Below are positions 34,148 through 46,088 of a stretch of 64,000 nucleotides of DNA, piece by piece. The position numbers and the translations under genes are program-made. The DNA comes from Capsicum annuum. Lineage: Eukaryota; Streptophyta; Magnoliopsida; Solanales; Solanaceae. The notes under the pieces were generated by a model. It was not told the origin of the DNA, made no database searches, and saw only the letters and a list, made by a program, of their open reading frames with translations. The stretch is from contig NC_061121.1 of NCBI RefSeq assembly GCF_002878395.1, positions 11,646,202-11,710,201 on the forward strand. The letters are read 5' to 3'. Each line of letters begins with the position of its first letter. The first letter of the stretch is position 1.

Positions 34148-35020
34148 TTTCAGTACTTAAATTATTATTGTGTATCGCTATAATTCTTAAAGGTAGTTTC
34201 CGTCAACAATTTGGTAATTAACTCTCACACCTTCATGGTTTCTCACACTTTCATAACCTTTTTTTTTATTATTTTCTCCATTAGCTCAATAGTTAATTTC
34301 ATATTCATAATATTATTTGATATTTCACAATATATTTTTCAAAATACATGATTTTTAAAAGATTAGACATATTTTTCAAAATACATGATTTTTAAAAGAT
34401 TAGACATACATCTATTGATATTTGAGAAGAGTGATTTGATGTGTGTACGATGTGTACGGCTTATGATGATGTATTTTATTGGTAGATCTCTTCTTTTTTC
34501 TTCCCCCTAGAATAGTAAACTAAAAATATCACGACAAAAACAATATTAATTGAACTATTTCTAGGCTAAGAAAAGTTAACAACTTAGATTATGGAAAAAA
34601 TCAAAAATAATTAACTAAAAGACTAGATTAAAAGAAAAATACATTTTTTTGTAACTTCTTTTTCTTTGGAAATGAAATAAAATTGTATGCTAAAATGTTC
34701 TCTTGTTATAATTATATTATAGTTGTGTGTCTTCAAAATTTATAGAGGTAATTAACTCTCAAACCTCCATAACCTTCTCTTTAATCGATATTTGATGTTG
34801 CTCAATGCCTCGTTTTATCTGTTAAATATAAATGTGCTTGTACAAAAAAAGAATGTTCTATGTTGATCTTTACATTTTTTTTTCTACTTTATTGTTTTAT
34901 ATTGTTGTTTTTAGATTTCATTCACTTTATAACAACTCTTTTTTTTTTGGGTATTTTGTCAATTTTAACCAAAAAAACTTCCTAAAATTGTATAAAATTA
35001 AAAGTATCAAGATTAATTCT
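34148..35020. repeat. Host repeat module, copy 3, beside SOT copy 2
   Basis: Matches 8037-8560 in order (GCTAAGAAAAGTTAACAACT, GAAATGAAATAAAATT, AAAGAATGTTCT, then TTGTCAATTTTAACC). The start (34150-34260) also matches 8200-8290, so part of the module occurs twice in a row here. A 50-base direct duplication lies at 34337-34407 (TTTTTCAAAATACATGATTT twice). It joins the SOT copy 2 flank at about 35025. Confidence 0.68.
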
Positions 35021-35270
35021 TAATTGAAATCATTTGCAAGCTCAAAACAGAACAAAACTTTAATCATGTCAATTGCACCCCAAATTCAAGTTTCACATTG
35101 AAAGAAAAGCAATGAACTGAAATTAAATAAACATACATACCAAAGAAAAAATTATTTGGGGACAATTTCATATGTTAACTCGTTACAGTAATCGAAAATA
35201 CAACTACTTCAACATTGACTTTCAAAACAAATAATCGCATTCAATTGGCATATAGCATATTAATGCCTAA
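35021..35270. other. 3' flank of SOT copy 2
   Basis: Homologous to 32085-32350 downstream of SOT copy 1. No coding signal. Confidence 0.65.
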
Positions 35271-36273
35271 TCAAATGTACAAAAACCTCAATCCAGATCC
35301 TTCTAACTTTTGTTCAATAATATGGTTGAGTTTCTCACTCATCTCTTTAGTAAAATAAATCGTCCAATCTCCAACTTTCCCTTTACGAAAGAACACTTTA
35401 TATTCCATTTCACTGGATGACGATTTTCCATTTTTATTCACCTCCAAATTTCTCAAATTTTCAAAGCTGCACATTCTTAATATTTGATCCACCACTTCAT
35501 GATTTTCTTCCTCTATAGAAAATGGACATTCCAAGAATTTAGCCAAGCGTTTAAGATGAAATTTGGTTGCACTTTAATTTCTTCATACATCAAGAAAAAT
35601 ACTTTATTAGGTTTTTCTATGCTTTGTTTCCAATAATCCAATACGTGATTCCAAAATGGACCAAAAGGTATCACCCCTTTACAAAAAAAAAATCAAACAT
35701 TTCTTCAATGGAATTAGTATCTTTATGATGATGACTTAAATTGTTTGCAAAATGCAACATAGAAATAAAAGTGTCCCTTGGATTTCTACATAAATAAACA
35801 AGTTTGTTTCTTGAATCTTGAACAGACTTTGGTAATGATGTATAGGGCAAATGAGTTGACAAGAGTCTAGGCGAAGTGAAGAATGAAAAATTAGGGTTAT
35901 GACCAAGTTCATATTCCAAGAATGGAACAAGTTCATGAGGGTTCTTGACAAGTAAAGGGTGATTTTGTTCAAAAATAGGATATTTTTTTCGTTTTATTAG
36001 AGCAAATAAAAGTGATTTTAACTAAGTGGTTCCTGATTTACGATTTGTAACAAGGATAATATCACTATCACGAGCTTGAAATTGTTGTTGACATGCAATC
36101 ATCCCTTGGATTACTATTGGTATCATCCAAACACCTTGGTAATTGTATATATATGATCCACTCCATCCTTTTTGTTTGGGTAGGATGGATATCAAGTTTT
36201 TACACTCTTCACTTATACCATCCTCTCGTAAATATTTGGGAAGAAGTGGTGGAAAAGTTTCAGATGTTATCAT
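35271..36273 (-). pseudogene. Cytosolic sulfotransferase (plant SOT family), copy 2
   Basis: A more decayed duplicate of the gene 2 kb away. It starts MITSETFPPLLPKYLREDGI at 36273, aligning with the other copy's start. The PAPS loop reads NRKSGTT and then stops at codon 84 (36022-36024), where Trp is expected, and the proline of NPKSGTTW is Arg. The frame resumes with PRLLSTHLPY and CRNPRDTFISMLHF (35671-35972). A T-run near 35685 shifts the frame before [15 protein letters not shown] 2-base loss near 35565 shifts it again before [14 protein letters not shown]. The C-terminal RKGKVGDWTIYFT is better preserved than in copy 1. A LINE lies 50 bases upstream of the start. Confidence 0.92.
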
Positions 36274-36323
36274 GATTTTGAGTATTGAGTATTTTGTTCT
36301 AGTTTGTGATGAATGTTTTATCA

Positions 36324-36951
36324 GATGTTGCGTTGGATGTGTGGGCTTAATAGGGGTGATAGAGTTCGAAATGAGACTATTCGGGAAAAGGTTGGAGTGG
36401 CTTCGGTGGAGGACAAGATGTGGGAAGTCCGATTGAGATGGTTCGGACATGTGATGAGGAGGGGCACGGATGCCCCAGTTCGTAGGTGTGAGAAGCTTGA
36501 TTTGGGTGGTTTCAGGCGGGGTAGTGGTAGGCCGAAGAAACACTGGAGAGAGGTGATCAGGCGGGACATGGAGCAGTTACAGCTCACTGAGGACATGACC
36601 CTAGATAGGAAGATCTGGAGGGCGCGGATTAGGATAGAAGACCAGTGCCAGTTTGAGTCGTTGGGGTAGGACATTACTTGGTAGATGTATTATTCTTGCT
36701 AGGACACTTTGTTGTATGCTTTATTACGAATGTGTTTATTATTCTTTGTTTATTATCCCTAGTTGGTGGCATATTTTTGTCTTGACATCTTGTTCCATGC
36801 TTTATTAAGTATTTGTCTATTATTCCTTGTCTTGAGCCGGGGGTCTATCGGAAACAACCTTTCTACTTCTCTTGAAGTAGTGGTATGGACTGTGTACATC
36901 TTACCCCCCAGACCCCACTATGTGGGAATACACTGGATTTGTTGTTGTTGT
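36324..36951 (+). mobile_element. 5'-truncated RTE-type LINE with TTG tail
   Basis: Flanked by the 10-bp repeat TGTTTTATCA (36314-36323 and 36952-36961), the usual mark of target-primed insertion. The body encodes the C-terminal end of an RTE-like protein ([60 protein letters not shown]), with a frame open from 36313 to 36669. The 3' part holds GTATGGACTGTGTACATCTT and ACCCCACTATGTGGGAATAC, ending in (TTG)n. This tail is shared with Solanaceae TS-type SINEs, from memory. It sits 50 bases upstream of the SOT copy 2 start codon. Confidence 0.93.
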
Positions 36952-37043
36952 TGTTTTATCATAAGGGTGTATATATAGAGACTTAGAGAGAGAAAGATGG
37001 GACTCATAAGGGTATTATATTAACAAAGTTGTTGCGAAGCATA

Positions 37044-37177
37044 TCAAATAGTATGTAATGTAACTTTCAAATTGTTTAACTATTTGTTCATTGGATCAAC
37101 TTTGACTGCTTCAAATAGTATGTAATGTAACTTTCAAATGGTTTAACTATTTGTTCATTGAATTAACTTTGACATAT
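37044..37177. repeat. Tandem duplication, 67-bp unit
   Basis: TCAAATAGTATGTAATGTAA...AACTATTTGTTCATTG occurs twice in direct succession (37044-37110 and from 37111) with few differences. Confidence 0.88.
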
Positions 37178-37850
37178 TTAACGCTTGACCACAATTGTCT
37201 CTATGCTTGTCACATATTTGATATTATAGTATAATCTTTGCTTCCAATATTTTTTCCTATACAGTTATAATGTTATATCATATCATGTCACCTTATTACA
37301 TTTTATGCAAAGTATAATATAGCATTACAACATAGTAATTGAAATGCGAGTTTAATTTGTTTTCTCAATCTACACTTAATTAAGCATGAGTTAGTAATCT
37401 TCTCTTCAATATGTATTACTATATTTCATATGATTGGAAGAACAATTTCTACGATGATTTTACAAATTGTGAATTTAAATATCAATTTGACTGTTAGGTA
37501 TAGTCAAACTCAAATATGAGATTCTTAATTTGTTTGGAAAAAAATTAATTAGATGTACAGAAAAAAAATGTGTTGTCAACAAATTAACATGTAGGATAAC
37601 AGCAATGGTCCATGGATAGATATTTAATAGAAGTATAAACACAAAGGAGTAAATTAAAAGGAATCTGTAATACTATTGTATTGTATATAATGAAACCAAA
37701 AGGGCAATTAAAGGAAAATAGAATGAAACACAATGAAAGGAAAGATGGACAATTGGAATAGTGGGTGGAGTTAAATGAAAAAGAAAAAACATAAGATAAA
37801 GACATAAAGTTAAAAGAGTATTTCATTCAAAACTTTATTACGTGTCTCAC
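37150..37850. repeat. Dispersed duplication, copy 1 (partner at 59180-59745)
   Basis: It matches the 59-kb segment in order: AGTAATCTTCTCTTCAATATG, ATTTCATATGATTG, GAATTTAAATATCAATTTGA, TAGGTATAGTCAAACTCAAA, ATTAACATGTAGGA, CACAAAGGAGTAAATT and ATAATGAAACCAAAA. It lies upstream of SOT copy 2. No convincing coding frame exists in either copy. Confidence 0.8.
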
Positions 37851-38302
37851 GTAACAAACATTAATTATATAAATATGAATAACTAATATAAAACGAGGGA
37901 GTATAGTAGAGGTGTCCCTCCTTGTGGGCTTTTTCAATTGTGCTGCCCATGTACACCCCTGGATTGGGGCCAAAACTTAATTTTGCTATCACATTTATGC
38001 CTTGGTGGCTGTTGGTGTTTGGATGGGGGTAGGTGGATGGCGGGGTCGTCAAGGAGCTAATTTTCACTTTTTTTTTCCGAATGTATATCTAATTTTCGTC
38101 GAATCTTTGGAATGTATTCTCCAATGAAAGCTTTATCAGAGTTCAGAGTTTGCTTATTGATGGATATGGACGAAAAAAGTTACATTTTAATTATATTTTT
38201 TAAAATTAATTTACAATGTGAAAAAATCTATTTATAACTAGTGCTAAAAATTGTGTGCATGTGGTGGTATATCCTGTGTGCCCACAGAAATGTCCTAGGG
38301 TC
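37851..38302. other. Intergenic, with a remnant of the host module
   Basis: Mostly unassigned. 38250-38300 (GTGTGCCCACAGAAATGTCC) resembles the start of the host module (7845-7870) and appears to continue at about 41020, across the candidate TIR element. Confidence 0.5.
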
Positions 38303-38990
38303 ATTTGGTGTGAGGTGCAAAAGTAAATAATTTTGAGATAAAATAATTATTTCGAGATAAAATCTTTAATGCATGTTTGATTAGCAATATTTGGAATAAC
38401 TTATTCCGAAATTAATAAATAGTACCAAGATAAGTTATCCACACATTTAAACCATTATTTATTCTTGGAATAAAATTATAAAAGAACATAATTACCCCAA
38501 AACCATTTGTCTCACATTAATAATTAATATACATATACTTTGGTTAAATCATTGTTCGCCTAATGTTCGCTTTCATTTTCACTTGGTTATTTATTTATTT
38601 TTATCATCGCCTCTACTTTCTAAAGTATTATCTTTAAATTATCATATGATTAACTATGTTGATTTAATATCTTATAAACTTAATAACCAATTTTAGGTTG
38701 AGCAACATTAACACACAATTTTTTTGAGAAAATAGTTCTTTTTTTTTTTTTTAATACGATGACCAAATTACTATGCATGTACTTGATTCAATTAATTTAT
38801 TGAATATATTATAACATTACATAAAAACATATAGGTAGTGAAGACGTATTTAAAATTTCGAAAGGAGAGATGTATTATTATGAAAAGATAGATATAAGAT
38901 ATAAATGTGACCGATTAGATCTTTAGGTTCTTATCATTGAACCCGTTAAACTTTTAAAAATTATAGGTTCAAAATTAATTCTTATCACTA

Positions 38991-39010
38991 TATATATATA
39001 TATATATATA
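38991..39010. repeat. (TA)n microsatellite
   Basis: A run of TA dinucleotides inside the candidate TIR element. Confidence 0.9.
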
Positions 39011-39761
39011 TTTCATGTCAGAAATATTGAAATTGCTTGAACCCATTGATGTATATCATATCATCCACTACTACTAATTTTAATATACATATTTGATTCA
39101 ATTATATAAAAGTTTACAGTGATAAAAAGAATTAGAAATTTTCGATTAAAGTATAAAATTAATTAAAATGCAATAAGTATTATCACCATTAAGAAAGGTG
39201 CCCCCAATTTAGGAAGGAAAAAAAGAGAGATTATAAGATTTAAATATCTAACTTCACTTAAAAAGAAACGTTCAATCATAATCACATTATATAATACTTT
39301 GAGCATTGATTCACACATTCATATTTAACTATTTTAGAATAAATATAACACTACTATATATGATTCAAAAAAAAATACGAGTTCATGTGAACTCAGTAAC
39401 TCTCACCTAAATACGCCTCTGATAAATAGCTCAGCAATATCAGTGATGCATAAGCATGCACACTAAAGTTAGACAAAAAAAATGCACATATTGTAACTTA
39501 AATTTTAACTTGGATTCCTTGATTAAAGATTCTCCCACATACTTATTAGTGATAAAAATTCTTTATTAAGAACTTTTTTATATATATTATAAACTCAAAC
39601 ATGAAAATTTTAATTAAAAAAAAAAGTGATTGATCAATTCGATCATAACTCTTTGATGATTAAAAATGCATTCTTATAAAAGGAGGAAATTAGAACTTAA
39701 GATTTAGTAGGATTTTATACCTTTACCTTGAAGTCCCAAATTCCCAATTAAACTATTCATG

Positions 39762-39798
<37 letters not shown>
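39762..39798. repeat. T17-A20 homopolymer palindrome
   Basis: Seventeen T followed directly by twenty A, a self-complementary junction. Either two abutting poly(A)-type tails or slippage could produce it. It is also a place where assembly or sequencing error is likely. Confidence 0.9.
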
Positions 39799-40410
39799 CC
39801 TTAGAAACTTCAACCTAGCAGAGTGTCCAAAAGGACCAAAATCCTAATATATTATATAGGAGTTTATATATATTTGCAGTCCCATATTTGCGCACCTTCT
39901 TCAGAGTTGCTGCTGCTGTGGTAGAACTCTTGTGCTTTGCTGAAATAAATTTTCCTACTTGAGATTGATGTGTATAATTAAAGTAGATTATACATGGCTA
40001 ACTAAATTATAATACAAATTAAACCATATGTAAAAGTTTTTAAAAAGTTGAATTGAGATTATCAAATTGAAACACTTTAATAGCAATTTGAGGTATTCAA
40101 TCAGATCAAAATTACTCAATTTGCATATTCTTTGAATAGAATTCCTTGACAAGTTTTAAGAGTTCGGCTATGTAATGAGGTATGTATATAATAGAACTTG
40201 TATTTTAAAGTATGTAATCAAAGTTTTTCTTGTCAATACAATTTTCATAAAAATAATTATTAAACTAAATAAGGTAAAGGTTATTTTTGTAAACACACAA
40301 TCTATTCTTAAAAGAATCCCATGCATATTATTTTTTGTACCATAAACCAAACAACCACCAAAAAATAATATCTGAATAATTAATCCCAGGATAAATAATC
40401 TTAGTATAAC

Positions 40411-40949
40411 TAGAGCTGTCAATAAGGATCGGCCCAGCCCATTTGGGCTAGCCACACGAGCTTTGAGTTTGCGGGTCAGGCCGGGCTAGCCCATCAAAAT
40501 GATGGGCCAAAAAACACCAAGCCCACACCATTACTCTATGGGTCTGCGGGTCTCACGGGCCAGCCTACTTTTTAAAAATTAATATTTTATAATTTAATTT
40601 TAGAATGTTAATAAACATAAATATTACATAGTTCTAATACTTGTTAATCAAGTTTTCAACACCCCAAAAAATACTCCTAATAGCAAAATTAAATAACTTT
40701 TGACATGATATCCTTCGAACCAAATGAAAATACTAATAAGCAATCTAAATAGTTGCATGTATTTGACTTACGAGTCAGCCCACGGGCTAGCCCATCCCAC
40801 ATTGCTCAAGTCCCACGGGTCATGGACTTATTCGGGTTGGACTAAAAAACTCTTTTCTTAAATGGGCTGCAAAAGTTGAATCCCAACTCTATCAAATTAC
40901 AGGCCAGGTCGGACCAGCCCAACAGGCCTTGTCCATATTGACGGCTCTA
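40411..40949. mobile_element. hAT-type MITE, family A copy 2
   Basis: 539 bp, with a perfect 8-bp TSD AGTATAAC (40403-40410 and 40950-40957). The ends TAGAGCTGTCAATAAGG and, read in reverse, TAGAGCCGTCAATATGG match at 15 of 17 positions. It aligns with 7231-7781 over its whole length (shared middle phrases include AATTTAATTTTAGAATGTTA and AATAACTTTTGACATGATAT). Confidence 0.92.
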
Positions 40950-41026
40950 AGTATAACAAATCCCAAAATAACTAATTCCAATATAACTTATTTTCCAACC
41001 AAACAACCCATAAGAGTGCATGCGGT

Positions 41027-42816
41027 TTTCTCTTTAATGATATGATTATGTGTCGGAGGTTGGTGTAAAAGTTTGGTCACATTAGGTTTGTTGCATGAGA
41101 GTACAAGAAGGAGTCTTTCGGATATGACCATCTTTTCTTAGGTATATATTTTTTTTCTTTTTTCCTAAATGATAAACTAAAAATATCAAGATAAAGTGAA
41201 CGTTTCATTATAAAAATTTAAAATTTTGAGATTAGAATTGAAATTTGAATTGCAGTTGGAGTTCAAGTTGTGTTTCTTTATGAATATAATTGGAGTTATT
41301 TTTAAATTTTTCCGATAGAGAGAAGATTAAAAAAATTAAAATAAGTTTTCTTATTTTTTCAAATACAATTTGGAGTTATATTTAAAATTCTTATGGCCAA
41401 TCATCAACTTAAAATTGTATTTGACATAAGTGTGTAGTTGAATTAGGTTTGTTGCATGAAAAAGAGAGTCTTTTGAATATGACAATCTTTGTTAGGTAGG
41501 TCTTTCTTTTCTTTTTCCCTAAATGGTAAACTAAAAATATCAAGATAAAGTGGATGCTTGATGTTAAAAAATTTAAAATTTTGAGATTAGAGTTGGAGTT
41601 TGAATTGAAGTAGGATTTTAAATTGTGTTTCTTTATGAATATAATTGGAGTTGTTTTTGAAATTTTCTGATAGAAGGAAGATTAAAAAAAAAAAACCCTA
41701 AAAATAACCTTTGCTTTTTTTTTTACTAAATCAAATACAACTTAGAGTTGTATTTAAAATTCTTATGGCCAAACATCAACTTGAAATTGTATTTGACCTA
41801 AGTGTGTGGTCAAATTAGGTCTGTTGCATGAAAGAACAAGAGAGAGTCTTTCGAATATGGCAATCTTTGTTATGTAGATTTTTCTTTTCATTTTCCCTAA
41901 ATGATAAACTAAAAATATCAAGATAAAGTAGACGTTTGATCATAAAAATTTAAAATTTTGAGATTAGAGTTGGAGTTTGAATTGAAGTAGGTGTTAATGT
42001 TGTGTTTCTCTATGAATATAATTAGAGTTGTTTTTGAATTTTTCTGATATAAGAAAGATTAAAAAAAAAAAAAACAGAAAATAGCTTTTTCTTATTTTTT
42101 TACTTTTTCAAATATAATACAATTTGGAGTTGTATTTAAAATTCTTATGGTCAAACATTAACTTGGAATTGTATTTGACATAAGTGTGTGGTTGAATTAG
42201 GTTTGTTGCATGGAAGAACAAAAGGGAATCTTTCGAATATGGCAATCTTTGTTAGGTAGATCTTTTTTTTTTTCTTTTTTCCTAAATGGTAAACTAAAAA
42301 TATCAAGATAAAGTGGACGTTTGATCATAAAAATTTAAAATTTTGAGATTAGAGTTAGAGTTTGAATTGAAGTAGGAGTTGAAGTTGTGTTTCTCTATTA
42401 ATATAATTAGAGTTATTTTTGAATTTTTCTAATAGAGGGAAGATAAAAAAAAACTGAAAATAACTTTTTCTTATTTTTTACTTTTTTTAAAAATCTTATG
42501 ACCAAACATCAACTTGAAATTGTATATGGTATAAATCTGTGGTTGAATTAGGTTTGTTGCATGAAAGGACAAGAGAGACTCTTTTAAATATGACCATCTT
42601 TGTTAGGTAGATCTTTCTTTTTTTCCCTAAATGGTAAACTAAAAATATCAAGACAAAGTGGGAGTTTGATCATAAAAATTTTAAATTTTGAGATTAGAGT
42701 TGGAGTTTGAATTGAAGTAGGAGTTGAGGTTGTGTTTCTCTATGAATATAATTGGAGTTGTTTTTGAATTTTTCTGATAGAAGGAATAATAAAAGAAAAA
42801 CAAAAAATAACTTTTT
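41027..42816. repeat. Tandem array of about 360-bp units (five copies, left part)
   Basis: The phrase AGGTTTGTTGCATG recurs at about 41084, 41445, 41817, 42199 and 42550, spaced 351-382 bases. Each unit also holds TAAACTAAAAATATCAAGAT, ATTTAAAATTTTGAGATTAG, GTTGTTTTTGAATTTTTCTG and ATTCTTATGGCCAAACATCA in the same order. The unit includes part of the host module seen at 2, 8 and 34 kb, so this is a local expansion of it. A sixth copy lies at 58153-58480 beyond copia element 2. Confidence 0.88.
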
Positions 42817-43061
42817 TGTTATGAAATATAAAGTAATAATCACAAGAATAGAGAGAGAAGAGAGAGTGATTATTATTTCTCTTGAGAGGTTCTTCAAGGG
42901 CCTATTACAATGAAGGAAACCCTTATATTAATAGAAAAATTACTCTTAGTTTCTCTGTAAAAGATAGATATTTCATATCCTAATGTATATCAAATAGATC
43001 TTGATAGATCTTATCTATATTATTAATAGACATTCGCTATAATATAAATACATTTGTAACA
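42817..43061 (-). repeat. 3' LTR of copia element 2
   Basis: 245 bp on the plus strand, from TGTTATGAAATATAA to TTTGTAACA. It matches 57913-58152. Confidence 0.9.
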
Positions 43062-43074
43062 CTCCCCCTGAATG

Positions 43075-43780
43075 TCTAATTGATAGATAATGTACCTCAT
43101 TAAAATCGTACTAGAAAAAATCTAGTGAAGGAAAAAGAGTACACAGCTCTAATAATACGCATTTCTTCTATCTCATTAAAAACATTACAAGGAAAATCAG
43201 TGAAAAAAAACCTCGTAAGAAGAAAAGAGTACAACGCGTATTAACTCCCCTTAATGATAACATTCTTGAACCTTTGTATCCCGATCTTGTGCATTATCTT
43301 CTTGAAAGTTGCCATTGGAAGAGACTTGGTGAACAAATCAGCAACATTATCACTTGAACGAATTTATTGCACATTAATATCGCTATTATTTTGGAGCTAA
43401 TGTATGTAGAAAAGCTTTGGCGAAATGTGCTTTATTCTACCTCCTTTTATGAATCTTTCTTTAAGTTGTGTTATACATATTGCATTGTCTTCATATAAAA
43501 TTGTGGGTACTTTGTCACATTTCGAACCACATTTTCTCAAATGAGATGTATCATGGACATCAACCACACACATTCTCGGCTTGCTTCATTAATAATTATT
43601 ATCTCAGCATGGTTCGATGAAGTGGTTAGATAGACTGCTTTATAGATCTCCAAGATATGACAGTACCACCATATGTAAACACATAGCCTGTTTGGGATCG
43701 AGTTTTATGCGGGTCAAATAAGTAATCAACATCAGCATGATCAATAAGATCGGGACTATAATCGTTAGAATAAAATAAGT
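43075..43780 (-). pseudogene. RNase H and 3' end of pol, copia element 2
   Basis: The minus strand reads DPHKTRSQTGYVFTYGGTVI, SWRSIKQS, SSNHAEIIIINEASRECVWL, then FSTYISS-like and NVADLFTKSLPMATF-like text in shifting frames. This is the copia RNase H with its usual S-x-A-E-(Y/I) block and the C-terminal tail. Numerous stops make it long inactive. Confidence 0.85.
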
Positions 43781-46088
43781 CCATATTGATAGTCTCTTTA
43801 GGTATTGTATATGTATTTGACCTTATTGTAATGTATCTTAGTCGGAGTAGACCTATAAATTTCTAACAAATTAATTGAAAAGGCTATATCAAATCTTGTA
43901 GTATTTTCCAAATACATGAGTTCACCAACTGCACTAAGACATTATACTTCATAACCAATCCAAAGTGGTATCAGAAAATAATCTATTACTTTTTAAAACT
44001 TCCCAAGAGTTTTCAATAATTTTCAAGCTATAATCTTATACAATATAAGGATTATAAATAAGTTTCCCAAAAACTTTTATATGCTTCAAACATTTTGAAT
44101 TCTAAAAAAAGTTTTCATATAAATTTTGTCAAGTAATAATATTCAACATTTCATGTGTGACATTTTCACGTGTTTGGACTACAAATCAAATAAGTATCAT
44201 GCTTACCAAGATGCATCCTTTCATGTCACTTGATAAATTTTTGTACGTCAGCATGCTTAAATAAACATAGAATTCAGATCCTCGTAATCTTTTACACTAC
44301 TACGCCAATATTGTATTAACAATATTGATAATATGTCATTTCGTATTGGTTCACAGTGTGACATAAAATTTTGAGATCTCATCACTTCATATTTTCAGGT
44401 ACCTAATCCTCTCATAAGGTTTCATGAAGTGTTATATCGTAGGATCTTAAATAGCATATTACTTTCTTATTATGATTATTTTCTCCTTATTTTTTCAATA
44501 ATTATTTTATTTGAAACCGATTAGTCTACTATGCTTTACATATGCGTAGACTTTGTCCTTTAGGGATACATATTAGGAGCACTTGCAGCTTAAAATGAGA
44601 TTAAAGTTGAGTCAGCAAATGAGGATCTGATGATAATTCCTAGAATACTTCATAGCTTCTTATAATCTCTCCCTTATGTTAGGAAAACTAACAGACATAC
44701 TCCATATTCTTTGAGGAATTTATTTTTTTGCATCATGGTATATTCGTTAATTGTATACCGCACGTCAAAATTATTAGATAGACAATGTGTGGTTCTTGAC
44801 TCAGAACCAACTTTGAGGAAAAATTAATCATAATTTATTGGTTTGATGCATACAAGTAATTTTGTATATAATATATCATGTTTCAAACCAACACATGATG
44901 TTTTGTTCTCATTAGCAATGGTTTAACTATTTATCAAAGGCGTTCAATGTCAGACCATCATCATCAAGATGAATTGTCTTGATTACAAATCTGAAAGTTA
45001 TGTTCTTAACTCGATTTATATTCAGCAAGTAACTTTATCAATGTCAAACTGCAGGTTGAAAATAAACATACAAGTGATCATTTTATATTGATGCATCTTG
45101 ATAGATCACATGGCTGGTGAACGAACCCATATTCACCTTTTATACTTTTAAGATTTTGAGGGATCAAATCCCAACATTAGTTGGTCCAACCAACTTATCA
45201 TGAGAACAAGCAATATTAAATGTTCATGAAGAATTTTCTAGTTCTTCAATATGTTTAATACTTACTATGCACATCTTTGGGATGTCACAATCGTTCATGT
45301 CAATTTATGAGCTTTTATATTAGTAAACTCCTAGTGTACCATGACATGTAATTTTTTCTTTAGTAAATTTCAGATTTACTATTACAAGAATAAATTTTAG
45401 ATTTATTACTTTAGAAGTAGATTTCAAAATAACTCTTCTCAATTATTCTGCCTCTTTTGGAGGTGAGTTATGATACCACCACAATCAAGTGCACGTTTGT
45501 AGTAATAAATTCTTTTAAATATTATCATATTCACCCAAGGAAATGTATCTATACCTATAACAATCAAAATCTTCATTCCTTGGGAATGGAATATAATTGT
45601 TCCTTAAACATATCAAATTATGATAGCTTATAACCTCTTTCAAAACATTGTTAATTCATGAGAAAATTGAGGTGTGCATATAATGTAGAGAATTTTTCTC
45701 TAACATGTCTTATAATCATAATAAGCGTGTGAAAATATTATCACTTTTGATGATTATTTATCTCATTGTTCCTCCACACTTATATCCGTGCATTTAATCA
45801 TTTGTCTTCTTTTAGACATATTATGCACTGCTACCACATTTTAAGAGTAAAGCAAGTTGCCAACTTTCGAATTCATCATATATTGCTACCATACTCACTT
45901 CATGGAATAGAGCATATCAATGAGATATGTTTCATGATTTTTCACCAAACACCTATTATTTTGCCTTAGCCATCATAATATCATCAATATGATGTATTGA
46001 GATTCAAATTCAATATCTTATCCATATAAAGGCGTCTTCGGCTATAACTCGATGGGACTTGGACCCAACATCTTATCATCATGGTGCA
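43781..46088 (-). pseudogene. Degraded RT and integrase-tail region, copia element 2
   Basis: Only short scraps are readable on the minus strand. Near 45290 a DCDIPKMC phrase fits the copia linker. Near 46030-46075 KMLGPSPIEL resembles the KMGPQRRLGIYVG block at the end of copia integrase. The position between RNase H and the nested solo LTR agrees with pol order. The assignment rests mainly on context. Confidence 0.5.

Larger units (their letters stand above)
38303..41010. mobile_element. Candidate TIR DNA element (GGGTCATTTGGT ends)
   Basis: The left end GGGTCATTTGGT and the right end, read in reverse, GGGTTGTTTGGT, form a 12-base inverted repeat with two mismatches. The element interrupts the host module (38250-38300 continues near 41020). 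Subterminal GGAATAACTTATTCC-like phrases occur at both ends, as in common plant MITEs. The flanking bases CTA and ATA give no clear TSD. It contains the nested MITE at 40411 and no recognisable transposase. The size and the superfamily are inference. Confidence 0.5.

Noticed and set aside
36022..36543. A 173-codon minus-strand frame that looks like a sulfotransferase with an N-terminal extension
   Set aside because: The first 90 residues are antisense LINE sequence inserted upstream; only the part from 36273 is sulfotransferase, and it ends at a premature stop in the PAPS loop.
39880..39960. Possible leader exon (CAGAGTTGCTGCTGCTGTGG) after a TATA-like text
   Set aside because: No following reading frame or splice site was convincing; it lies inside a candidate TIR element.
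41027..42816. CRISPR-like array
   Set aside because: Units are 350-380 bases without a short-repeat/unique-spacer pattern, and this is eukaryotic DNA.
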